In this document: positions 36,001 to 49,854 of the stretch, piece by piece
How the letters are laid out: every line of letters starts with the position of its first letter
How positions within the stretch are numbered: the stretch's first letter is position 1
NCBI GenBank assembly: GCA_037783545.1
Contig: JBBELK010001504.1
Span: forward strand, 1-64,000
Direction: 5' to 3'
DNA length: 64,000 bases
DNA from: Henricia sp. BOLD:AAB3569
Taxonomy: Eukaryota > Echinodermata > Asteroidea > Spinulosida > Echinasteridae
Program-made: the position numbers and the translations under genes
The notes under the pieces: model-generated
The model's database searches: none
The model's input: only the letters and a program-made list of their open reading frames with translations
What the model was told of the DNA's origin: nothing

Positions 36001-39000
36001 GAGCATGCAAAATTTGAAGTTCGTCGGAACATTTTTCGACCTCCAAATTTGCCGACGTTTGGACCACACTTTGACCAAAATCCCGTCCCAAACTGGGCCG
36101 TGTCAACGACAGTCCGAAGGACTGAGCATGCGCACGAGTCAGGAGTACACCAAAGAGGTGTGTACAGACAGCCACATGTTGCGGGAGCATCCAGGAAGCG
36201 CCAACCCCTTTTTTTTCCAAACTCTGAAATTTCTCTGCCATTTCCCGGCGAAAGTCTGTCAATTTTTTAGGACAAGTGCGCAATATAGAGTCTTTGGAGC
36301 ATGAACAATTTGAAGTTCGTCGGAACATTTTTCGACCTCCAAATTTGCCGACGTTTGGACCACACTTTGACCAAAATCCCGTCCCAAACTGGGCCGTGTC
36401 AACGACAGTCCGAAGGACTGAGCATGCGCACGAGTCAGGAGTACACCAAAAAGGTGTGTACCGACAGCCACAGGTTGCGGGAGCAACCAGGAAGCGCAAA
36501 CCCCTTTTTTTTCTAAACTCTGAAATTTCTCTGCCATTTCCCGGCGAAAGTCTGTCAATTTTTTAGGACAAGTGCGCAATATAGAGTCTTTGGAGCATGC
36601 ACAATTTGAAGTTCGTCGGAACATTTTTCGACCTCCAAATTTGCCGACGTTTGGACCACACTTTGACCAAAATCCCGTCCCAAACTGGGCCGTGTCAACG
36701 ACAGTCCGAAGGACTGAGCATGCGCACGAGTCAGGAGTACACCAAAGAGGTGTGTACCGACAGCCACAGGTTGCGGGAGCAACCAGGAAGCGCCAACCCC
36801 TTTTTTTTCTAAACTCTGAAATTTCTCTGCCATTTCCCGGCGAAAGTCTGTCAATTTTTTAGGACAAGTGCGCAATATAGAGTCTTTGGAGCATGCAAAA
36901 TTTGAAGTTCGTCGGAACATTTTTCGACCTCCAAATTTGCCGACGTTTGGATCACACTTTGACCAAAATCCCGTCCCAAACTGGGCCGTGTCAACGACAG
37001 TCCGAAGGACTGAGCATGCGCACGAGTCAGGAGTACACCAAAGAGGTGTGTACAGACAGCCACAGGTTGCGGGAGCATCCAGGAAGCGCCAACCCCTTTT
37101 TTTCTAAACTCTGAAATTTCTCTGCCATTTCCCGGCGAAAGTCTGTCAATTTTTTAGGACAAGTGCGCATTATAGAGTCTTTGGAGCATGCAAAATTTGA
37201 AGTTCGTCGGAACATTTTTCGACCTCCAAATTTGCCGACGTTTGGACCACACTTTGACCAAAATCCCGTCCCAAACTGGGCCGTGTCAACGACAGTCCGA
37301 AGGACTGAGCATGCGCACGAGTCAGGAGTACACCAAAGAGGTGTGTACAGACAGCCACAGGTTTCGGGAGCAACCAGGAAGCGCCAACCCCTTTTTTTCT
37401 AAACTCTGAAATTTCTCTGCCATTTCCCGGCGAAAGTCTGTCAATTTTTTAGGACAAGTGCGCAATATAGAGTCTTTGGAGCATGCAAAATTTGAAGTTC
37501 GTCGGAACATTTTTCGACCTCCAAATTTGCCGACGTTTGGACCACACTTTGACCAAAATCCCGTCCCAAACTGGGCCGTGTCAACGACAGTCCGAAGGAC
37601 TGAGCATGCGCACGAGTCAGGAGTACACCAAAGAGGTGTGTACAGACAGCCACATGTTGCGGGAGCATCCAGGAAGCGCCAACCCCTTTTTTTCTAAACT
37701 CTGAAATTTCTCTGCCATTTCCCGGCGAAAGTCTGTCAATTTTTTAGGACAAGTGCGCAATATAGAGTCTTTGGAGCATGCAAAATTTGAAGTTCGTCGG
37801 AACATTTTTCGACCTCCAAATTTGCCGACGTTTGGACCACACTTTGACCAAAATCCCGTCCCAAACTGGGCCGTGTCAACGACAGTCCGAAGGACTGAGC
37901 ATGCGCACGAGTCAGGAGTACACCAAAGAGGTGTGTACAGACAGCCACATGTTGCGGGAGCATCCAGGAAGCGCCAACCCCTTTTTTTTCCAAACTCTGA
38001 AATTTCTCTGCCATTTCCCGGCGAAAGTCTGTCAATTTTTTAGGACAAGTGCGCAATATAGAGTCTTTGGAACATGAACAATTTGAAGTTCGTCGGAACA
38101 TTTTTCGACCTCCAAATTTGCCGACGTTTGGACCACACTTTGACCAAAATCCCGTCCCAAACTGGGCCGTGTCAACGACAGTCCGAAGGACTGAGCATGC
38201 GCACGAGTCAGGAGTACACCAAAGAGGTGTGTACCGACAGCCACAGGTTGCGGGAGCAACCAGGAAGCGCAAACCCCTTTTTTTTCTAAACTCTGAAATT
38301 TCTCTGCCATTTCCCTGCGAAAGTCTGTCAATTTTTTAGGACAAGTGCGCAATATAGAGTCTTTGGAGCATGCACAATTTGAAGTTCGTCGGAACATTTT
38401 TCGACCTCCAAATTTGCCGACGTTTGGACCACACTTTGACCAAAATCCCGTCCCAAACTGGGCCGTGTCAACGACAGTCCGAAGGACTGAGCATGCGCAC
38501 GAGTCAGGAGTACACCAAAGAGGTGTGTACAGACAGCCACAGGTTGCGGGAGCATCCAGGAAGCGCCAACCCCTTTTTTTTCTAAACTCTAAAATTTCTC
38601 TGCCATTTCCCGGCGAAAGTCTGTCAATTTTTTAGGACAAGTGCGCAATATAGAGTCTTTGGAGCATGCACAATTTGAAGTTCGTCGGAACATTTTTCGA
38701 CCTCCAAATTTGCCGACGTTTGGACCACACTTTGACCAAAATCCCGTCCCAAACTGGGCCGTGTCAACGACAGTCCGAAGGACTGAGCATGCGCACGAGT
38801 CAGGAGTACACCAAAGAGGTGTGTACAGACAGCCACAGGTTGCGGGAGCAACCAGGAAGCGCCAACCCCTTTTTTTCTAAACTCTGAAATTTCTCTGCCA
38901 TTTCCCGGCGAAAGTCTGTCAATTTTTTAGGACAAGTGCGCAATATAGAGTCTTTGGAGCATGCAAAATTTGAAGTTCGTCGGAACATTTTTCGACCTCC

Positions 39001-39527
39001 AAATTTGCCGACGTTTGGACCACACTTTGACCAAAATCCCGTCCCAAACTGGGCCGTGTCAACGACAGTCCGAAGGACTGAGCATGCGCACGAGTCAGGA
39101 GTACACCAAAGAGGTGTGTACAGACAGCCACAGGTTGCGGGAGCATCCAGGAAGCGCCAACCCCTTTTTTTTCTAAACTCTGAAATTTCTCTGCCATTTC
39201 GCGGCGAAAGTCTGTCAATTTTTTAGGACAAGTGCGCAATATAGAGTCTTTGGAGCATGCAAAATTTGAAGTTCGTCGGAACATTTTTCGACCTCCAAAT
39301 TTGCCGACGTTTGGACCACACTTTGACCAAAATCCCGTCCCAAACTGGGCCGTGTCAACGACAGTCCGAAGGACTGAGCATGCGCACGAGTCAGGAGTAC
39401 ACCAAAGAGGTGTGTACAGACAGCCACAGGTTGCGGGAGCATCCAGGAAGCGCCAACCCCTTTTTTTTCTAAACTCTGAAATTTCTCTGCCATTTCCCGG
39501 CGAAAGTCTGTCAATTTTTTAGGACAA

Positions 39528-42500
39528 GTGCGCAATATAGAGTCTTTGGAGCATGCAAAATTTGAAGTTCGTCGGAACATTTTTAGACCTCCAAATTTGC
39601 CGACGTTTGGACCACACTTTGACCAAAATCCCGTCCCAAACTGGGCCGTGTCAACGACAGTCCGAAGGACTGAGCATGCGCACGAGTCAGGAGTACACCA
39701 AAGAGGTGTGTACAGACAGCCACAGGTTTCGGGAGCAACCAGGAAGCGCAACCCCTTTTTTTCTAAACTCTGAAATTTCTCTGCCATTTCCCGGCGAAAG
39801 TCTGTCAATTTTTTAGGACAAGTGCGCAATATAGAGTCTTTGGAGCATGCACAATTTGAAGTTCGTCGGAACATTTTTCGACCTCCAAATTTGCCGACGT
39901 TTGGACCACACTTTGACCAAAATCCCGTCCCAAACTGGGCCGTGTCAACGACAGTCCGAAGGACTGAGCATGCGCACGAGTCAGGAGTACACCAAAGAGG
40001 TGTGTACAGACAGCCACATGTTGCGGGAGCATCCAGGAAGCGCCAACCCCTTTTTTTTCCAAACTCTGAAATTTCTCTGCCATTTCCCGGCGAAAGTCTG
40101 TCAATTTTTTAGGACAAGTGCGCAATATAGAGTCTTTGGAGCATGAACAATTTGAAGTTCGTCGGAACATTTTTCGACCTCCAAATTTGCCGACGTTAGG
40201 ACCACACTTTGACCAAAATCCCGTCCCAAACTGGGCCGTGTCAACGACAGTCCGAAGGACTGAGCATGCGCACGAGTCAGGAGTACACCAAAGAGGTGTG
40301 TACCGACAGCCACAGGTTGCGGGAGCAACCAGGAAGCGCCAACCCCTTTTTTTTCTAAACTCTGAAATTTCTCTGCCATTTCAAGGCGAAAGTCTGTCAA
40401 TTTTTTAGGACAAGTGCGCAATATAGAGTCTTTGGAGCATGCACAATTTGAAGTTCGTCGGAACATTTTTCGACCTCCAAATTTGCCGACGTTTGGACCA
40501 CACTTTGACCAAAATCCCGTCCCAAACTGGGCCGTGTCAACGACAGTCCGAAGGACTGAGCATGCGCACGAGTCAGGAGTACACCAAAGAGGTGTGTACC
40601 GACAGCCACAGGTTGCGGGAGCAACCAGAAAGCGCCAACCCCTTTTTTTTCTAAACTCTGAAATTTCTCTGCCATTTCCCGGCGAAAGTCTGTCAATTTT
40701 TTAGGACAAGTGCGCAATATAGAGTCTTTGGAGCATGCAAAATTTGAAGTTCGTCGGAACATTTTTCGACCTCCAAATTTGCCGACGTTTGGACCACACT
40801 TTGACCAAAATCCCGTCCCAAACTGGGCCGTGTCAACGACAGTCCGAAGGACTGAGCATGCGCACGAGTCAGGAGTACACCAAAGAGGTGTGTACAGACA
40901 GCCACAGGTTGCGGGAGCATCCAGGAAGCGCCAACCCCTTTTTTTTTCTAAACTCTGAAATTTCTCTGCCATTTCCCGGCGAAAGTCTGTCAATTTTTTA
41001 GGACAAGTGCGCATTATAGAGTCTTTGGAGCATGCAAAATTTGAAGTTCGTCGGAACATTTTTCGACCTCCAAATTTGCCGACGTTTGGACCACACTTTG
41101 ACCAAAATCCCGTCCCAAACTGGGCCGTGTCAACGACAGTCCGAAGGACTGAGCATGCGCACGAGTCAGGAGTACACCAAAGAGGTGTGTACAGACAGCC
41201 ACAGGTTTCGGGAGCAACCAGGAAGCGCCAACCCCTTTTTTTCTAAACTCTGAAATTTCTCTGCCATTTCCCGGCGAAAGTCTGTCAATTTTTTAGGACA
41301 AGTGCGCAATATAGAGTCTTTGGAGCATGCAAAATTTGAAGTTCGTCGGAACATTTTTCGACCTCCAAATTTGCCGACGTTTGGACCACACTTTGACCAA
41401 AATCCCGTCCCAAACTGGGCCGTGTCAACGACAGTCCGAAGGACTGAGCATGCGCACGAGTCAGGAGTACACCAAAGAGGTGTGTACAGACAGCCACAGG
41501 TTGCGGGAGCATCCAGGAAGCGCCAACCCCTTTTTTTTCTAAACTCTGAAATTTCTCTGCCATTTCCCGGCGAAAGTCTGTCAATTTTTTAGGACAAGTG
41601 CGCATTATAGAGTCTTTGGAGCATGCAAAATTTGAAGTTCGTCGGAACATTTTTCGACCTCCAAATTTGCCGACGTTTGGACCACACTTTGACCAAAATC
41701 CCGTCCCAAACTGGACCGTGTCAACGACAGTCCGAAGGACTGAGCATGCGCACGAGTCAGGAGTACACCAAAGAGGTGTGTACAGACAGCCACAGGTTTC
41801 GGGAGCAACCAGGAAGCGCCAACCCCTTTTTTTCTAAACTCTGAAATTTCTCTGCCATTTCCCGGCGAAAGTCTGTCAATTTTTTAGGACAAGTGCGCAA
41901 TATAGAGTCTTTGGAGCATGCAAAATTTGAAGTTCGTCGGAACATTTTTCGACCTCCAAATTTGCCGACGTTTGGACCACACTTTGACCAAAATCCCGTC
42001 CCAAACTGGGCCGTGTCAACGACAGTCCGAAGGACTGAGCATGCGCACGAGTCAGGAGTACACCAAAGAGGTGTGTACAGACAGCCACATGTTGCGGGAG
42101 CATCCAGGAAGCGCCAACCCCTTTTTTTCCAAACTCTGAAATTTCTCTGCCATTTCCCAGCGAAAGTCTGTCAATTTTTTAGGACAAGTGCGCAATATAG
42201 AGTCTTTGGAGCATGAACAATTTGAAGTTCGTCGGAACATTTTTCGACCTCCAAATTTGCCGACGTTTGGACCACACTTTGACCAAAATCCCGTCCCAAA
42301 CTGGGCCGTGTCAACGACAGTCCGAAGGACTGAGCATGCGCACGAGTCAGGAGTACACCAAAGAGGTGTGTACAGACAGCCACAGGTTGCGGGAGCATCC
42401 AGGAAGCGCCAACCCCTTTTTTTCTAAACTCTGAAATTTCTCTGCCATTTCGCGGCGAAAGTCTGTCAATTTTTTAGGACAAGTGCGCAATATAGAGTCT

Positions 42501-43073
42501 TTGGAGCATGCAAAATTTGAAGTTCGTCGGAACATTTTTCGACCTCCAAATTTGCCGACGTTTGGACCACACTTTGACCAAAATCACGTCCCAAACTGGG
42601 CCGTGTCAACGACAGTCCGAAGGACTGAGCATGCGCACGAGTCAGGAGTACACACAAAGAGGTGTGTACAGACAGCCACAGGTTTCGGGAGCAACCAGGA
42701 AGCGCCAACCCCTTTTTTTCTAAACTCTGAAATTTCTCTGCCATTTCCCGGCGAAAGTCTGTCAATTTTTTAGGACAAGTGCGCAATATAGAGTCTTTGG
42801 AGCATGCACAATTTGAAGTTCGTCGGAACATTTTTCGACCTCCAAATTGCCGACGTTTGGACCACACTTTGACCAAAATCCCGTCCCAAACTGGGCCGTG
42901 TCAACGACAGTCCGAAGGACTGAGCATGCGCACGAGTCAGGAGTACACCAAAGAGGTGTGTACAGACAGCCACATGTTGCGGGAGCATCCAGGAAGCGCC
43001 AACCCCTTTTTTTTCCAAACTCTGAAATTTCTCTGCCATTTCCCGGCGAAAGTCTGTCAATTTTTTAGGACAA
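39528..43073. repeat. Tandem 12-mer higher-order unit, copy 1
   Basis: Twelve monomers, 3,546 bp, starting with an SGAT-type monomer that has lost one C (GAAGCGCAACCCC near 39,747) and ending with a Q/HV-type monomer. Distinct internal markers: GTTAGGACC and TTTCAAGGCG in the third monomer, CCAGAAAGCG in the fourth, T9 in the fifth, CTGGACCGTG in the eighth, TTTCCCAGCG in the ninth, AATCACGTCC in the eleventh. All recur in the same order in the next block. Confidence 0.93.
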
Positions 43074-46000
43074 GTGCGCAATATAGAGTCTTTGGAGCAT
43101 GCAAAATTTGAAGTTCGTCGGAACATTTTTCGACCTCCAAATTTGCCGACGTTTGGACCACACTTTGACCAAAATCCCGTCCCAAACTGGGCCGTGTCAA
43201 CGACAGTCCCGAAGGACTGAGCATGCGCACGAGTCAGGAGTACACCAAAGAGGTGTGTACAGACAGCCACAGGTTTCGGGAGCAACCAGGAAGCGCAACC
43301 CCTTTTTTTCTAAACTCTGAAATTTCTCTGCCATTTCCCGGCGAAAGTCTGTCAATTTTTTAGGACAAGTGCGCAATATAGAGTCTTTGGAGCATGCACA
43401 ATTTGAAGTTCGTCGGAACATTTTTCGACCTCCAAATTTGCCGACGTTTGGACCACACTTTGACCAAAATCCCGTCCCAAACTGGGCCGTGTCAACGACA
43501 GTCCGAAGGACTGAGCATGCGCACGAGTCAGGAGTACACCAAAGAGGTGTGTACAGACAGCCACATGTTGCGGGAGCATCCAGGAAGCGCCAACCCCTTT
43601 TTTTTCCAAACTCTGAAATTTCTCTGCCATTTCCCGGCGAAAGTCTGTCAATTTTTTAGGACAAGTGCGCAATATAGAGTCTTTGGAGCATGAACAATTT
43701 GAAGTTCGTCGGAACATTTTTCGACCTCCAAATTTGCCGACGTTAGGACCACACTTTGACCAAAATCCCGTCCCAAACTGGGCCGTGTCAACGACAGTCC
43801 GAAGGACTGAGCATGCGCACGAGTCAGGAGTACACCAAAGAGGTGTGTACCGACAGCCACAGGTTGCGGGAGCAACCAGGAAGCGCCAACCCCTTTTTTT
43901 TCTAAACTCTGAAATTTCTCTGCCATTTCAAGGCGAAAGTCTGTCAATTTTTTAGGACAAGTGCGCAATATAGAGTCTTTGGAGCATGCACAATTTGAAG
44001 TTCGTCGGAACATTTTTCGACCTCCAAATTTGCCGACGTTTGGACCACACTTTGACCAAAATCCCGTCCCAAACTGGGCCGTGTCAACGACAGTCCGAAG
44101 GACTGAGCATGCGCACGAGTCAGGAGTACACCAAAGAGGTGTGTACCGACAGCCACAGGTTGCGGGAGCAACCAGAAAGCGCCAACCCCTTTTTTTTCTA
44201 AACTCTGAAATTTCTCTGCCATTTCCCGGCGAAAGTCTGTCAATTTTTTAGGACAAGTGCGCAATATAGAGTCTTTGGAGCATGCAAAATTTGAAGTTCG
44301 TCGGAACATTTTTCGACCTCCAAATTTGCCGACGTTTGGACCACACTTTGACCAAAATCCCGTCCCAAACTGGGCCGTGTCAACGACAGTCCGAAGGACT
44401 GAGCATGCGCACGAGTCAGGAGTACACCAAAGAGGTGTGTACAGACAGCCACAGGTTGCGGGAGCATCCAGGAAGCGCCAACCCCTTTTTTTTTCTAAAC
44501 TCTGAAATTTCTCTGCCATTTCCCGGCGAAAGTCTGTCAATTTTTTAGGACAAGTGCGCATTATAGAGTCTTTGGAGCATGCAAAATTTGAAGTTCGTCG
44601 GAACATTTTTCGACCTCCAAATTTGCCGACGTTTGGACCACACTTTGACCAAAATCCCGTCCCAAACTGGGCCGTGTCAACGACAGTCCGAAGGACTGAG
44701 CATGCGCACGAGTCAGGAGTACACCAAAGAGGTGTGTACAGACAGCCACAGGTTTCGGGAGCAACCAGGAAGCGCCAACCCCTTTTTTTCTAAACTCTGA
44801 AATTTCTCTGCCATTTCCCGGCGAAAGTCTGTCAATTTTTTAGGACAAGTGCGCAATATAGAGTCTTTGGAGCATGCAAAATTTGAAGTTCGTCGGAACA
44901 TTTTTCGACCTCCAAATTTGCCGACGTTTGGACCACACTTTGACCAAAATCCCGTCCCAAACTGGGCCGTGTCAACGACAGTCCGAAGGACTGAGCATGC
45001 GCACGAGTCAGGAGTACACCAAAGAGGTGTGTACAGACAGCCACAGGTTGCGGGAGCATCCAGGAAGCGCCAACCCCTTTTTTTTCTAAACTCTGAAATT
45101 TCTCTGCCATTTCCCGGCGAAAGTCTGTCAATTTTTTAGGACAAGTGCGCATTATAGAGTCTTTGGAGCATGCAAAATTTGAAGTTCGTCGGAACATTTT
45201 TCGACCTCCAAATTTGCCGACGTTTGGACCACACTTTGACCAAAATCCCGTCCCAAACTGGACCGTGTCAACGACAGTCCGAAGGACTGAGCATGCGCAC
45301 GAGTCAGGAGTACACCAAAGAGGTGTGTACAGACAGCCACAGGTTTCGGGAGCAACCAGGAAGCGCCAACCCCTTTTTTTCTAAACTCTGAAATTTCTCT
45401 GCCATTTCCCGGCGAAAGTCTGTCAATTTTTTAGGACAAGTGCGCAATATAGAGTCTTTGGAGCATGCAAAATTTGAAGTTCGTCGGAACATTTTTCGAC
45501 CTCCAAATTTGCCGACGTTTGGACCACACTTTGACCAAAATCCCGTCCCAAACTGGGCCGTGTCAACGACAGTCCGAAGGACTGAGCATGCGCACGAGTC
45601 AGGAGTACACCAAAGAGGTGTGTACAGACAGCCACATGTTGCGGGAGCATCCAGGAAGCGCCAACCCCTTTTTTTCCAAACTCTGAAATTTCTCTGCCAT
45701 TTCCCAGCGAAAGTCTGTCAATTTTTTAGGACAAGTGCGCAATATAGAGTCTTTGGAGCATGAACAATTTGAAGTTCGTCGGAACATTTTTCGACCTCCA
45801 AATTTGCCGACGTTTGGACCACACTTTGACCAAAATCCCGTCCCAAACTGGGCCGTGTCAACGACAGTCCGAAGGACTGAGCATGCGCACGAGTCAGGAG
45901 TACACCAAAGAGGTGTGTACAGACAGCCACAGGTTGCGGGAGCATCCAGGAAGCGCCAACCCCTTTTTTTCTAAACTCTGAAATTTCTCTGCCATTTCGC

Positions 46001-46620
46001 GGCGAAAGTCTGTCAATTTTTTAGGACAAGTGCGCAATATAGAGTCTTTGGAGCATGCAAAATTTGAAGTTCGTCGGAACATTTTTCGACCTCCAAATTT
46101 GCCGACGTTTGGACCACACTTTGACCAAAATCACGTCCCAAACTGGGCCGTGTCAACGACAGTCCGAAGGACTGAGCATGCGCACGAGTCAGGAGTACAC
46201 CAAAGAGGTGTGTACAGACAGCCACAGGTTTCGGGAGCAACCAGGAAGCGCCAACCCCTTTTTTTCTAAACTCTGAAATTTCTCTGCCATTTCCCGGCGA
46301 AAGTCTGTCAATTTTTTAGGACAAGTGCGCAATATAGAGTCTTTGGAGCATGCACAATTTGAAGTTCGTCGGAACATTTTTCGACCTCCAAATTTGCCGA
46401 CGTTTGGACCACACTTTGACCAAAATCCCGTCCCAAACTGGGCCGTGTCAACGACAGTCCGAAGGACTGAGCATGCGCACGAGTCAGGAGTACACCAAAG
46501 AGGTGTGTACAGACAGCCACATGTTGCGGGAGCATCCAGGAAGCGCCAACCCCTTTTTTTTCCAAACTCTGAAATTTCTCTGCCATTTCCCGGCGAAAGT
46601 CTGTCAATTTTTTAGGACAA
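43074..46620. repeat. Tandem 12-mer higher-order unit, copy 2
   Basis: 3,547 bp direct copy of 39,528-43,073 with every listed marker in place. Differences I could find: one substitution (TTTTAGACC near 39,584 in copy 1 only), an extra C near 43,209 in copy 2, and an extra A near 42,653 and a missing T near 42,847 in copy 1. A real recent duplication of 3.5 kb and an assembly duplication would look alike. Confidence 0.93.
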
Positions 46621-48395
46621 GTGCGCAATATAGAGTCTTTGGAGCATGCAAAATTTGAAGTTCGTCGGAACATTTTTCGACCTCCAAATTTGCCGACGTT
46701 TGGACCACACTTTGACCAAAATCCCGTCCCAAACTGGGCCGTGTCAACGACAGTCCGAAGGACTGAGCATGCGCACGAGTCAGGAGTACACCAAAGAGGT
46801 GTGTACAGACAGCCACAGGTTGCGGGAGCATCCAGGAAGCGCCAACCCCTTTTTTTTCTAAACTCTGAAATTTCTCTGCCATTTCACGGCGAAAGTCTGT
46901 CAATTTTTTAGGACAAGTGCGCAATATAGAGTCTTTGGAGCATGCACAATTTGAAGTTCGTCGGAACATTTTTCGACCTCCAAATTTGCCGACGTTTGGA
47001 CCACACTTTGACCAAAATCCCGTCCCAAACTGGGCCGTGTCAACGACAGTCCGAAGGACTGAGCATGCGCACGAGTCAGGAGTACACCAAAGAGGTGTGT
47101 ACAGACAGCCACAGGTTGCGGGAGCAACCAGGAAGCGCCAACCCCTTTTTTTCTAAACTCTGAAATTTCTCTGCCATTTCCCGGCGAAAGTCTGTCAATT
47201 TTTTAGGACAAGTGCGCAATATAGAGTCTTTGGAGCATGCAAAATTTGAAGTTCGTCGGAACATTTTTCGACCTCCAAATTTGCCGACGTTTGGACCACA
47301 CTTTGACCAAAATCCCGTCCCAAACTGGGCCGTGTCAACGACAGTCCGAAGGACTGAGCATGCGCACGAGTCAGGAGTACACCAAAGAGGTGTGTACAGA
47401 CAGCCACAGGTTGCGGGAGCATCCAGGAAGCGCCAACCCCTTTTTTTTTCTAAACTCTGAAATTTCTCTGCCATTTCGCGGCGAAAGTCTGTCAATTTTT
47501 TAGGACAAGTGCGCAATATAGAGTCTTTGGAGCATGCAAAATTTGAAGTTCGTCGGAACATTTTTCGACCTCCAAATTTGCCGACGTTTGGACCACACTT
47601 TGACCAAAATCCCGTCCCAAACTGGGCCGTGTCAACGACAGTCCGAAGGACTGAGCATGCGCACGAGTCAGGAGTACACCAAAGAGGTGTGTACAGACAG
47701 CCACAGGTTGCGGGAGCATCCAGGAAGCGCCAACCCCTTTTTTTTCTAAACTCTGAAATTTCTCTGCTATTTCCCGGCGAAAGTCTGTCAATTTTTTAGG
47801 ACAAGTGCGCATTATAGAGTCTTTGGAGCATGCAAAATTTGAAGTTCGTCGGAACATTTTTCGACCTCCAAATTTGCCGACGTTTGGACCACACTTTGAC
47901 CAAAATCCCGTCCCAAACTGGGCCGTGTCAACGACAGTCCGAAGGACTGAGCATGCGCACGAGTCAGGAGTACACCAAAGAGGTGTGTACAGACAGCCAC
48001 AGGTTTCGGGAGCAACCAGGAAGCGCCAACCCCTTTTTTTCTAAACTCTGAAATTTCTCTGCCATTTCCCGGCGAAAGTCTGTCAATTTTTTAGGACAAG
48101 TGCGCAATATAGAGTCTTTGGAGCATGCACAATTTGAAGTTCGTCGGAACATTTTTCGACCTCCAAATTTGCCGACGTTTGGACCACACTTTGACCAAAA
48201 TCCCGTCCCAAACTGGGCCGTGTCAACGACAGTCCGAAGGACTGAGCATGCGCACGAGTCAGGAGTACACCAAAGAGGTGTGTACAGACAGCCACATGTT
48301 GCGGGAGCATCCAGGAAGCGCCAACCCCTTTTTTTTCCAAACTCTGAAATTTCTCTGCCATTTCCCGGCGAAAGTCTGTCAATTTTTTAGGACAA

Positions 48396-48671
48396 GTGCG
48401 CAATATAGAGTCTTTGGAGCATGAACATTTTTCGACCTCCAAATTTGCCGACGTTAGGACCACACTTTGACCAAAATCCCGTCTCAAACTGGGCCGTGTC
48501 AACGACAGTCCGAAGGACTGAGCATGCGCACGAGTCAGGAGTACACCAAAGAGGTGTGTACCGACAGCCACAGGTTGCGGGAGCAACCAGGAAGCGCCAA
48601 CCCCTTTTTTTTCTAAACTCTGAAATTTCTCTGCCATTTCAAGGCGAAAGTCTGTCAATTTTTTAGGACAA
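48396..48671. repeat. 276-bp E-type monomer with 20-bp deletion
   Basis: GCATGAACATTTTTCG near 48,420 lacks 20 bp that lie between two GAACA direct repeats in full E-type monomers; one GAACA copy is kept. GTTAGGACC and TTTCAAGGCG identify it as a relative of the third monomer of the 12-mer. Confidence 0.9.
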
Positions 48672-49558
48672 GTGCGCAATATAGAGTCTTTGGAGCATGC
48701 ACAATTTGAAGTTCGTCGGAACATTTTTCGACCTCCAAATTTGCCGACGTTTGGACCACACTTTGACCAAAATCCCGTCCCAAACTGGGCCGTGTCAACG
48801 ACAGTCCGAAGGACTGAGCATGCGCACGAGTCAGGAGTACACCAAAGAGGTGTGTACCGACAGCCACAGGTTGCGGGAGCAACCAGGAAGCGCCAACCCC
48901 TTTTTTTTCTAAACTCTGAAATTTCTCTGCCATTTCCCGGCGAAAGTCTGTCAATTTTTTAGGACAAGTGCGCAATATAGAGTCTTTGGAGCATGCAAAA
49001 TTTGAAGTTCGTCGGAACATTTTTCGACCTCCAAATTTGCCGACGTTTGGACCACACTTTGACCAAAATCCCGTCCCAAACTGGGCCGTGTCAACGACAG
49101 TCCGAAGGACTGAGCATGCGCACGAGTCAGGAGTACACCAAAGAGGTGTGTACAGACAGCCACAGGTTGCGGGAGCATCCAGGAAGCGCCAACCCCTTTT
49201 TTTTCTAAACTCTGAAATTTCTCTGCTATTTCCCGGCGAAAGTCTGTCAATTTTTTAGGACAAGTGCGCATTATAGAGTCTTTGGAGCATGCAAAATTTG
49301 AAGTTCGTCGGAACATTTTTCGACCTCCAAATTTGCCGACGTTTGGACCACACTTTGACCAAAATCCCGTCCCAAACTGGGCCGTGTCAACGACAGTCCG
49401 AAGGACTGAGCATGCGCACGAGTCAGGAGTACACCAAAGAGGTGTGTACAGACAGCCACAGGTTTCGGGAGCAACCAGGAAGCGCCAACCCCTTTTTTTC
49501 TAAACTCTGAAATTTCTCTGCCATTTCCCGGCGAAAGTCTGTCAATTTTTTAGGACAA

Positions 49559-49854
49559 GTGCGCAATATAGAGTCTTTGGAGCATGCAAAATTTGAAGTT
49601 CGTCGGAACATTTTTCGACCTCCAAATTTGCCGACGTTTGGACCACACTTTGACCAAAATCCCGTCCCAAACTGGGCCGTGTCAACGACAGTCCGAAGGA
49701 CTGAGCATGCGCACGAGTCAGGAGTACACCAAAGAGGTGTGTACCGACAGCCACAGGTTGCGGGAGCAACCAGGAAGCGCCAACCCCTTTTTTTTCTAAA
49801 CTCTGAAATTTCTCTGCCATTTCCCGGCGAAAGTCTGTCAATTTTTTAGGACAA
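49559..49854. repeat. Hybrid monomer (K-type 5' half, E-type 3' half)
   Basis: Where the usual order is SGAT, HV, E, K, the SGAT monomer at 49,264 is followed by one monomer with the K-like start of HV-type (GCATGCAAAA) and the GTACCG, GCAACC, T8 end of E-type, then by a K-type monomer at 49,855. The simplest reading is loss of exactly one monomer by unequal exchange between HV and E units. Confidence 0.65.
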
